A stretch of DNA of 5,297 nt from Clostridioides sp. (GTDB lineage: Bacteria; Bacillota; Clostridia; Peptostreptococcales; Peptostreptococcaceae): contig JAISUA010000094.1 in assembly GCA_031272305.1 (NCBI GenBank), positions 1 through 5,297 on the forward strand, in the 5' to 3' direction. The notes under the pieces were generated by a model. It was not told the DNA's origin and searched no databases. It worked only from the letters and a program-made list of their open reading frames with translations. The position numbers and the translations under genes were made by a program. Below, piece by piece: positions 1 through 5,260 of this stretch; positions within the stretch are counted from its first letter, which is position 1; each line of letters starts with the position of its first letter.

Positions 1-593
1 CATATTCCTGAAATTTTTGTTGGATTTAAAGATAAATTTTGATCCTTTGCCATTTTTATAGATACTGGTTGGAAATCTCCAAGCCAAGATGAACAGCAAA
101 GTTTTCTTCCGCAAGGTCCAAGGCCTCCCATTGTTTTAGCTTCATCTCTCACTCCAATTTGTCTAAGTTCTATTCTCGTCCTAAAAATCAACGCCAAATC
201 TTTTACAAGCTCTCTGAAATCTACTCTACCATCTGCTGTAAAATAAAATATCAACTTATTTCTATCAAACGTATACTCACAATCAACAAGAAACATTCCT
301 AGTCCATGTTCTTGTATTTTTTGTTCGCAAATTTTAAATGATTCCTTTGCTTTTTCTTTATTTTGCAAATAAACTTCTTCATCTTCTTTGGTTGCTACTC
401 TCATTATTTCTTTAATATGTGCAGTGAATTCGGTTTCGTCTATTTCCTTGTTCTCAAGGACTACTTTTCCATATTCAACACCTCTTATTGTTTCTACTAT
501 AACGTTATCATTATTTTTTATTTCTAAATCTTTTGGGTCAAAATAATAAATTTTTCCTGATTTTTTGAATCTTACTCCTACTATTTTAATCAT
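1..593 (-). CDS. ricT: RicT/YaaT, PSP1-domain Fe-S protein of the RNase Y specificity (Y) complex, C-terminally cut by the window edge
   Basis: I translated 197 codons from the ATG at 593 to the left edge with no stop. The protein opens MIKIVGVRFKKSGKIYYF and contains the PSP1 core: FYFTADGRVDFRELVKDLA at about residues 116-134, then RTRIELRQIGVRDEAK (138-153). The cysteine motif GPCGRKLCCSSW follows (Cys161, Cys166, Cys167), then DFQPVSIKMAKDQNLSLNP. The two bases left at the edge (TG) fit the second family motif, which begins SGICGRL. In Bacillus subtilis, RicT with RicA and RicF forms a cytoplasmic complex carrying [4Fe-4S] clusters that directs RNase Y cleavage of mRNAs; the cysteines seen here are the expected ligand type. 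The family is usually about 270-280 residues, so roughly 75-80 are missing. The ATG shares four bases (ATGA) with the holB stop and has GAGGTGA upstream inside holB, so translation is probably coupled. Family assignment is firm; the role in this organism is inferred. Confidence 0.93.
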   Translation of the reverse strand, partial: MIKIVGVRFKKSGKIYYFDPKDLEIKNNDNVIVETIRGVEYGKVVLENKEIDETEFTAHIKEIMRVATKEDEEVYLQNKEKAKESFKICEQKIQEHGLGMFLVDCEYTFDRNKLIFYFTADGRVDFRELVKDLALIFRTRIELRQIGVRDEAKTMGGLGPCGRKLCCSSWLGDFQPVSIKMAKDQNLSLNPTKISGI

Positions 594-1525
594 TTAATCA
601 CCTCATATATGTTAAGAAACATAACTTGTAAATTTAAATTGAAATTACAGTTACTGTCGAAATTTTTCTTTGTATCTTCTATTATAACAATAATTTTAGA
701 AATTTGCGAATAACTAAGCAAGCTCATATATTTTTTTATTTCGAAGATTTTATCTACATTGATTATCATAGATTCTTCCATTCCTTCTTTTAAAAAAGCT
801 ACATCTCTAAAATAATTTAACATAATATCTAAAAAATCGTAGATTTTGTTCTTGTATTTTGTCAAATTATTTGCTAATTCCATAATGCTAACAACATCTT
901 TGTTAAATATTATCTTTAAATTTTCATCTAATATCCTTCTCATCTCACTAAATTCTTCATTTTCAGCAAGATCTAACGCTCTTTGCAAACTTCCAGAAGC
1001 AAAAGACGCCAAAACTTTCGATTTATTTTCATCAATGAATTTAGATTTTAAAAATTCAATTGTATCATTTTTAGAAATAGGACTAAATTTTATACTGTCA
1101 CAACGAGATACAATCGTTTCTAAGAGTGCATTCTTATTGTTAGAAATAAGTATGATGACAGCGTAACTTGGTGGCTCTTCTAGTGTTTTCAAAAGTGCAT
1201 TTTGTGCTTGATGAGTCATTTTTTGAGCATCATTGATAATATATATTTTATAATTTCCTCTAGGTTTTAATACTATGTCACTTTCTAATTTTCTTATTTG
1301 TTCAATCTTTACACTTTGACCTTCTGGAAAAATATCATTAAAATCAGAACTATTTTGCGGATTTTCTACCTCAAGCAAAATCTTCGAAAATTCTAACGCT
1401 GTCTTCTTTTTCCCTATTCCATCTATTCCTTCAAATAGATATGAACTATTTAATTTTTGTGTTTTTATTGAATTTATTAAATATTTTTTTGCAAAATCTT
1501 GACCTATAATCCCATCAAAATACAT
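590..1525 (-). CDS. holB: DNA polymerase III subunit delta' (clamp loader, HolB)
   Basis: A 311-residue AAA+ protein of the clamp-loader family that helps open and load the beta sliding clamp at the replication fork. Visible motifs are an N-terminal IIGQDFAKKYL; a degenerate P-loop GIDGIGKKK (33-41) with Lys where an ATPase has Ser/Thr, as usual for the non-hydrolysing delta'; PEGQSVKIEQIR (68-79); a Walker-B-like IYIINDAQKM (94-103); LLKTLEEPP (111-119); and the SRC arginine-finger motif (140-142). The helical C-terminal collar region follows from about 190. Length is normal to slightly short. The four-cysteine zinc module usually found between the P-loop helix and the PEG(Q/K)S segment is absent: only about 17 Cys-free residues (51-67) lie there. 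The ATG at 1525 has GAGGAAG six bases upstream (1532-1538). The gene lies 103 bases after tmk, with repeat element 1 in the gap, and overlaps ricT by four bases (ATGA). DnaX is unlikely because of the length and the degenerate P-loop. Confidence 0.94.
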   Translation of the reverse strand: MYFDGIIGQDFAKKYLINSIKTQKLNSSYLFEGIDGIGKKKTALEFSKILLEVENPQNSSDFNDIFPEGQSVKIEQIRKLESDIVLKPRGNYKIYIINDAQKMTHQAQNALLKTLEEPPSYAVIILISNNKNALLETIVSRCDSIKFSPISKNDTIEFLKSKFIDENKSKVLASFASGSLQRALDLAENEEFSEMRRILDENLKIIFNKDVVSIMELANNLTKYKNKIYDFLDIMLNYFRDVAFLKEGMEESMIINVDKIFEIKKYMSLLSYSQISKIIVIIEDTKKNFDSNCNFNLNLQVMFLNIYEVIK

Positions 1526-1547
1526 CTTTTACTTCCTCATTCCTAAA

Positions 1548-1627
1548 ATTTTCGTTATCAAAGTTTCCTACTTGGTTCGAAGCGTGAAAAACTCCGTTTT
1601 TCTTCATATACGCTTCTCATAATAAAC
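1548..1627 (+). repeat. Dispersed structured intergenic element, copy 1
   Basis: One of three about 80-base copies in this window, filling most of the tmk-holB gap. The invariant arm is at 1555-1581 and contains AAGTTTCCTACTTGGTTCGAA in two overlapping pieces (AAGTTTCCTACTTGG and CTTGGTTCGAA); it differs from the other two copies only by A instead of G at 1560. The variable middle folds perfectly: GAAGCGT (1579-1585) pairs with ACGCTTC (1610-1616), and inside it GAAAAAC (1586-1592) pairs with GTTTTTC (1596-1602) over a TCC loop, leaving seven unpaired bases on one side. The distal conserved segment CTTCTCATAATAAAC is 1613-1627. The element ends two bases before the tmk stop codon. On the minus strand the invariant arm lies just upstream of the holB ribosome-binding site. 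Its function is unknown. Confidence 0.85.
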
Positions 1628-1628
1628 A

Positions 1629-2303
1629 TTATAACATTTCTTTTACGCAAGAATATATTTCCTCATGTATGTCTTCGATTGTTCTAAGTTTATTATTCTG
1701 TACACATTCGATTATTTTCCAGTTGTATTTATTTGCTATCTCAATTCCTGTGTTGTAACATTCTTTTAGATATTCGTAATTCGACTCGTGAATATCTTTC
1801 TTATCTTCACCAGTTATTTCATTTTTTCTGTTTTTCATAAGCTCAAAACTTTTTTCAACAGGCATGTCCAAAAATAAAACTAAGTCTGGCTTTGGAATTT
1901 TGTACATATTATATTCAAAATCATACAACCAATCAAGATATTTTTCCCTTTCTGAAACTTTCATCTTAGATGCTTGATGTATCATGTTTGAAGTTGTATA
2001 TCTATCAGCTAAAATAAGTCCTCCTGAATTGTAAAATCCATCCCACTTAGTTTTAAATGATGCATATCTATCAGCAGCAAAAAAAGTCGACGCTACATAT
2101 GGATCTACATCAGAAGGATTTTTCCCGAAATCACCTCTCAAATACATCTTCACAAGAGAAGATGACTCTGATTCATAATCAGGAAAAGCTATTTTTTTTA
2201 GGTTTATTTGTTCTTTATTCAATCTTTCAAACAGTTTCCTTGTCTGTGTCGCTTTTCCACTAGAATCAGTTCCACTCTCAATTATAATAAGTTTTCCTTT
2301 CAA
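1629..2303 (-). CDS. tmk: Thymidylate kinase (dTMP kinase)
   Basis: Phosphorylates dTMP to dTDP with ATP, a cytoplasmic step in dTTP synthesis. Numbered from a possible GTG at 2312 (227 residues), it shows a P-loop GTDSSGKATQT (14-24), AADRYAS (79-85), the nucleoside-monophosphate-binding signature LADRYTTSNMIHQ (101-113), and a LID region RKNEITGEDKKDIHES (162-177) rich in basic residues. The form IESGTDSSGKATQ resembles a clostridial branch of the family more than the classical EGxDGSGKST form. I prefer TTG at 2303 as start: GGAG at 2312-2315 is then eight bases upstream and the protein opens MKGKLIIIESGTD, giving 224 residues. The GTG at 2312 would overlap that Shine-Dalgarno and has no other. 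The gene follows the decarboxylase by 18 bases with this start (9 with GTG), so the two are surely cotranscribed. Identity is secure; only the start is uncertain. Confidence 0.93.
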   Translation of the reverse strand: MKGKLIIIESGTDSSGKATQTRKLFERLNKEQINLKKIAFPDYESESSSLVKMYLRGDFGKNPSDVDPYVASTFFAADRYASFKTKWDGFYNSGGLILADRYTTSNMIHQASKMKVSEREKYLDWLYDFEYNMYKIPKPDLVLFLDMPVEKSFELMKNRKNEITGEDKKDIHESNYEYLKECYNTGIEIANKYNWKIIECVQNNKLRTIEDIHEEIYSCVKEML

Positions 2304-2321
2304 AACTTCCACTCCATTTCA

Positions 2322-3905
2322 CTATTCTATCACTATATCTATGTTTTCAATATTTTTATCTTTAAGTCCATTTACTTGCATACCGTTTTTCTTACAGAAT
2401 ATCAAGTAATCAATTATTTCTTGTGTAATAACTTCTCCAGGCGAAATTATGCTAATGCCAGGAGGATATGGAACTGCACTTTCTTTTGTTATCATTCCAA
2501 CACTATTTTCTATTTTAACAGTTTCTGCTTGCATTTTAAATGCTTTATTTAAAGAAATTCTTCTTTCAGGAATTTTTTTTGGCCATTTTTTTATATGAAA
2601 ATTTTTATTTTTAAAATCAATATTTGAATTATCTTTTTCTTGCTCTTCTATATTTTTTTCAATTATAGATCTTAATTTAGTTTTGCCCTGTTTTTCTATA
2701 TCTTCTTCTATTGTATAACTTAACTTAGTTTTGTTCTGTTCTTCTATGTTTTTTTCTATTAATTCTCTTGATTTTATTTTTATATCAATCAAGGCTTCTT
2801 TTAATTTAGAAAAATCACCTTTATCGTTTCCTATTGTACAAATCAAAAGTACACCGTAGTAATTTGAAAGCTCAACTTGGATTCCGTAATCATATCTAAG
2901 TACTTCTTCAAGTTGTTCTCCTGTCATTCCAAATTCATTAGAAGAAATGAATAATTTTGTGATATCGTCCATTTTTTGAACTGCAAATATTTTTTCTTTC
3001 TCTAAATAACTTTGAAAATCCTCAATATTTTTTATAAGCTCTTTCATTAATTTTTTTCCGTATTTATCGTAAATATCCGTTGAAATTTCAAGAGATGCCA
3101 TCAATAAATACGAAGGTGACGAACTTTCAATCATTCTAAGATATGAAGAAACTAATTCTGTGTCGATTCTATCACTATTTATATGCAAAACTGCAGATTG
3201 CGTGAAACCTCCAAGAGTTTTGTGGAAACTTTGAACCACAATATCTGCTCCAAATTCAAGAGAACTTTTTGGCAATTTGTCGTTCAGTCCAAAGTGAGCT
3301 CCATGTGCTTCGTCTACAATTACAATCATGCCTTTAGAATGAGCATATTCTATTATACTCTTAATATCATATGTCATTCCATAATAAGTAGGATAGGTCA
3401 AAACAAGGACCTTTGAATTGCTTTCTTGAAACTTATCTTCAATAAAATTTCTTACATTCTCAAATTTTACTCCTTCTAAAGCACCGTTTTTTTCATTTAC
3501 TTCACAAGGAATATATCCTATGTTAATATCTGAAAAAATCGCTACATTTGTGACACATTGATGTGCATCTCTATTTGTTATAATACTCCATCTCTCACTA
3601 TTTCCATAACTTTGTTGACACGCTGACATTATAGCAGCTTGAATTCCACAAGTCGTTCCATTTACAAGGAAAAAAGATTCTTTTGTTTCAAAAATTCTAG
3701 CCAAATTTTCTTCTGCTTCTTTGATTATTCCACTCGAATTATGTAAATTGTCCGTACCTATTATTTCAGTAGTATCTAGCGAGTAAAGTTCATTTAAAAC
3801 TTTATCATATCCAAGTTTCTTGAACAATTTACCGTATTTATGACCTGGCATATGAAATGAAACTAATTCTCTGTTTTTAACTAATGTATCAATCAACTTT
3901 ATCAT
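2322..3905 (-). CDS. PLP-dependent Orn/Lys/Arg decarboxylase family protein (YaaO-like)
   Basis: A 527-residue fold-type I PLP enzyme of the Orn/Lys/Arg decarboxylase family, short type lacking the N-terminal wing domain. Motifs include FHMPGHKYG (17-25), LDTTEIIGTDNLHN (43-56), FFLVNGTTCGIQAA (78-91), DEAHGAHFG with the PLP-ring Asp198 (198-206), and SFHKTLGGFTQ with the Schiff-base Lys229 (226-236). The C-terminal domain carries ESAVPYPPGISIISPGE (475-491). It would decarboxylate a basic amino acid to a polyamine or diamine; substrate choice cannot be read from sequence. Its place before tmk matches yaaO of Bacillus subtilis. Residues 382-429, between the main and C-terminal domains, are a threefold 16-residue charged repeat, unusual for the family. 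The ATG at 3905 touches its Shine-Dalgarno (AAAGGAG directly followed by ATG), while TTG at codon 4 (3896) lies nine bases after GGAG, so that may be the true start. No signal peptide or membrane segment is seen. Confidence 0.92.
   Translation of the reverse strand: MIKLIDTLVKNRELVSFHMPGHKYGKLFKKLGYDKVLNELYSLDTTEIIGTDNLHNSSGIIKEAEENLARIFETKESFFLVNGTTCGIQAAIMSACQQSYGNSERWSIITNRDAHQCVTNVAIFSDINIGYIPCEVNEKNGALEGVKFENVRNFIEDKFQESNSKVLVLTYPTYYGMTYDIKSIIEYAHSKGMIVIVDEAHGAHFGLNDKLPKSSLEFGADIVVQSFHKTLGGFTQSAVLHINSDRIDTELVSSYLRMIESSSPSYLLMASLEISTDIYDKYGKKLMKELIKNIEDFQSYLEKEKIFAVQKMDDITKLFISSNEFGMTGEQLEEVLRYDYGIQVELSNYYGVLLICTIGNDKGDFSKLKEALIDIKIKSRELIEKNIEEQNKTKLSYTIEEDIEKQGKTKLRSIIEKNIEEQEKDNSNIDFKNKNFHIKKWPKKIPERRISLNKAFKMQAETVKIENSVGMITKESAVPYPPGISIISPGEVITQEIIDYLIFCKKNGMQVNGLKDKNIENIDIVIE
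2619..2762 (-). repeat. 48-base tandem repeat, three units, in frame in the decarboxylase
   Basis: Three adjacent 48-base units (2762-2715, 2714-2667, 2666-2619) encode LIEKNIEEQNKTKLSY, TIEEDIEKQGKTKLRS and IIEKNIEEQEKDNSNI. The shared core is IE-x-x-IE-x-Q-x-K. By hand count units 1 and 2 match at 37 of 48 bases and units 1 and 3 at 34 of 48, so the duplication is old or diverging. The product is Glu/Lys-rich and probably helical, forming a flexible spacer between the catalytic core and the C-terminal domain. Confidence 0.85.
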
Positions 3906-3941
3906 CTCCTTTAATTATTAAGTCTTTTTATCGACTCTTTG

Positions 3942-4022
3942 ATTTTCATTATCGAAGTTTCCTACTTGGTTCGAAATTTTGAAAGCTTCGCTTTTAATTG
4001 TAATGAACTTCTCATAAGAAGT
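3942..4022 (+). repeat. Dispersed structured intergenic element, copy 2
   Basis: The second copy lies between pip and the decarboxylase. The invariant arm is 3949-3975 and is identical over 27 bases to the reverse complement of copy 3; the upstream TTTGATTTTC is also shared with copy 3. The variable middle (3976-4007) contains TTGAAAGC / GCTTTTAA as an eight-pair stem with one G-T pair over a TTC loop. The distal segment begins CTTCTCATAA at 4008. Only in this copy is that segment itself part of a perfect eight-pair palindrome, GAACTTCT-CATA-AGAAGTTC (4005-4024). TGAAAGCTT occurs both inside the middle and just after this palindrome (4025-4033). On the minus strand the invariant arm is 44 bases upstream of the decarboxylase ATG. 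Confidence 0.85.
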
Positions 4023-4051
4023 TCTGAAAGCTTATAAGAATATTTTTTATA

Positions 4052-4093
4052 AAAAAAATTGTTAAATCATCTTTTCAATTTAACAATTTTTTT
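4052..4093 (-). terminator. Factor-independent terminator of pip
   Basis: Perfect 16-pair inverted repeat: arms 4052-4067 and 4078-4093 around a 10-base loop. The core is TTGTTAAAT / ATTTAACAA, extended by A7/T7. Reading with pip (descending coordinates), the stem ends in a run of eight T (complement of 4051-4058). It lies 37 bases after the pip stop. Only two G-C pairs are present, so it is weak by Escherichia coli standards but common in form for very AT-rich Firmicutes. The opposite strand also ends in seven T, so it could work in both directions, but no plus-strand gene approaches it. Confidence 0.8.
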
Positions 4094-4130
4094 ATTTCAA
4101 TTAATTTTATTAATTTTTTTATACAATATT

Positions 4131-5012
4131 CTAGTCGTTAGAATCAAGCCATTTTGTTAGTACTTCCATATATTTTTCATGTTCTTCAACAAAAGGCATA
4201 TGTCTTGAATACTCAAATAATTCCCATTTGCTATTTTGTATTCCATCATACATTACTTTAGCAATATATGGTGAACATAAATCTCTAGCTCCATTTGTAA
4301 TTAAAACTGGTTCTTTTATTTCACCAAGTCTATCTGTAAATTCATATCCTGCAAGAGTTCCTGTAGGAGAGAATTCATTTTGACCCCAACCTACAATATA
4401 TGATTCTGTTCCTGATTTCTTAGGTCTTCTAAGGCATTCAGGATCATTTTCTGTCACTTTACCAGCACAGTGCATTTCCATAAATTTATCTAATGAAGCA
4501 AGATATTCTTTACTAGAATAGTCACCTGTTTTTTCTGCATTTAAAAGTGCATCTTGATCTTCCTTACTCATATATGAGATTCTTCTTTTTTGTTCTTTTT
4601 CCCAAAGTTTTGCTGATGAAAGAGTCGAAGAAAGTATATATGATTTTATTCCTTGAGGTTTTTTTTCAATAGCATACCAAATTGCTAACATCCCACCCCA
4701 AGATTGACCTAATAGATGTATTTCTTTAAGTCCTCGATGTTTTCTAAGTTCTTCAAGTTCTTCTATCCAAGTTTGAGCATTGAAAAACTCTGGATGTCCT
4801 TCAACAAATGAATTTCCACATCCAATTTGATCGTACATAATTACTTGTCTGCCTGTTTCTGCTATTTCATCAAGCACTTCAAAATAATTGTGTGTAGAAC
4901 CAGGTCCTCCATGAAGTAACACAAGTGGTGCTTTATCTTGTGAAGGTTCTCCTACTATTCTATAATAAGTTTGAAATCCTTTAAATGGCATATAGCCTTC
5001 AGTGACTTTCAT
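4131..5012 (-). CDS. pip: Proline iminopeptidase (PepI-like, peptidase family S33)
   Basis: A 293-residue cytoplasmic alpha/beta-hydrolase that removes N-terminal proline from peptides, completing breakdown of proline-rich peptides. Motifs in order are LLHGGPGSTHNYF (oxyanion loop, 32-44), MYDQIGCGNS (59-68), the nucleophile elbow GQSWGGMLA with Ser104 (102-110), a helical cap at about 130-225 containing GWGQNEFSPTGTL (208-220; its Glu213 is the expected binder of the substrate amino group), acid Asp244 in GARDLCSP, and His271 in SRHMPFVEE. The catalytic triad is thus Ser104-Asp244-His271. The overall wording closely resembles Lactobacillus PepI. No signal peptide is present. The ATG at 5012 has AAGGGGG (5019-5025) six bases upstream, an unusually G-rich Shine-Dalgarno. 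A promoter and a terminator flank it, so it looks monocistronic, separated from the decarboxylase by 225 bases. Other S33 aminopeptidases are possible, but the motif set favours prolyl aminopeptidase. Confidence 0.94.
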   Translation of the reverse strand: MKVTEGYMPFKGFQTYYRIVGEPSQDKAPLVLLHGGPGSTHNYFEVLDEIAETGRQVIMYDQIGCGNSFVEGHPEFFNAQTWIEELEELRKHRGLKEIHLLGQSWGGMLAIWYAIEKKPQGIKSYILSSTLSSAKLWEKEQKRRISYMSKEDQDALLNAEKTGDYSSKEYLASLDKFMEMHCAGKVTENDPECLRRPKKSGTESYIVGWGQNEFSPTGTLAGYEFTDRLGEIKEPVLITNGARDLCSPYIAKVMYDGIQNSKWELFEYSRHMPFVEEHEKYMEVLTKWLDSND

Positions 5013-5087
5013 AATTTGCCCCCTTAAATTCTTATGACAAAAAATCTTATCAACTTTTTCTCACAATTTTTTTGTTATTCTTTAATA

Positions 5088-5096
5088 ATTATAACA
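5088..5096 (-). promoter_or_regulatory. Probable pip promoter, extended -10
   Basis: On the minus strand TGTTATAAT reads as an extended -10 (TG, one base, then perfect TATAAT at 5093-5088). A start near 5081 would give a leader of about 68 bases before the pip ATG. At a 17-base spacing the -35 position is ATAAAC, the last six bases of repeat element 3, which is a poor match to TTGACA; the extended -10 would have to compensate. In DNA this AT-rich such matches also arise by chance. Confidence 0.45.
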
Positions 5097-5110
5097 TAAA
5101 TTCGTGCATT

Positions 5111-5189
5111 GTTTATTATGAGAACTAAATTTTCATTGAAAAATGAAAATTTATGTTCGAACCAAGTAGGAAACTTCGATAAAGAAAAT
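5111..5189 (-). repeat. Dispersed structured intergenic element, copy 3
   Basis: The third copy lies upstream of pip and is inverted relative to copies 1 and 2 on the plus strand. The invariant arm occupies 5156-5182 (read on minus: TTATCGAAG, then TTTCCTACTTGGTTCGAA) and matches copy 2 perfectly. The variable middle is a near-perfect hairpin on the plus strand: GAAC (5122-5125) pairs with GTTC (5155-5158), and TAAATTTTCATT (5126-5137) pairs with AATGAAAATTTA (5142-5153) over a GAAA loop, with one bulged T at 5154. The distal segment TTCTCATAATAAAC is the complement of 5111-5124. It lies upstream of the pip -10, so it is probably outside the pip transcript. Confidence 0.85.
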
Positions 5190-5215
5190 CAAATATTTTC
5201 TATCTCAGTTTTTTC

Positions 5216-5258
5216 AAGACTTATTCCCTTGATTTTATTTCAAGTTCTTATAAGTCTT
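5216..5258. repeat. Two-tier inverted repeat in gene-free DNA
   Basis: Outer arms AAGACTTAT (5216-5224) and ATAAGTCTT (5250-5258) pair perfectly over nine bases. Inside, CTTGA (5228-5232) pairs with TCAAG (5240-5244) over a seven-base loop, leaving TCC and TTCTT as an internal loop. On the plus strand a run of six T (5209-5214) precedes the stem and none follows; on the minus strand an A-run follows. It is therefore not a standard terminator. It may be a dyad-symmetric protein site or the 3' structure of an upstream transcript. No convincing gene is seen in 5190-5297. Confidence 0.5.
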
Positions 5259-5260
5259 AT

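Noticed and set aside
1571..1581. GGTTCGAA in the invariant arm as a tRNA T-arm or tRNA-derived element
   Set aside because: No acceptor, D or anticodon stems and no GGTTCGAATCC-type pairing surround it in any copy; TTCGAA is a short palindrome that arises readily.
1628..1636. TGTTATAAT on the minus strand as a holB promoter
   Set aside because: It overlaps the tmk stop codon (ATG TTA TAA) and has no acceptable -35 at 16-18 bases; chance match in AT-rich DNA is more likely.
846..3416. Plus-strand open frames at 846-1166, 2057-2263, 2208-2552 and 3183-3416
   Set aside because: Each lies opposite holB, tmk or the decarboxylase, whose motif-rich reading frames are clear; their products are low-complexity antisense translations.
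1548..5189. CRISPR array or T-box leader as an explanation of the repeats
   Set aside because: Copies are more than 1 kb apart, in different orientations, without regular spacers or cas genes, and the T-box consensus is absent.
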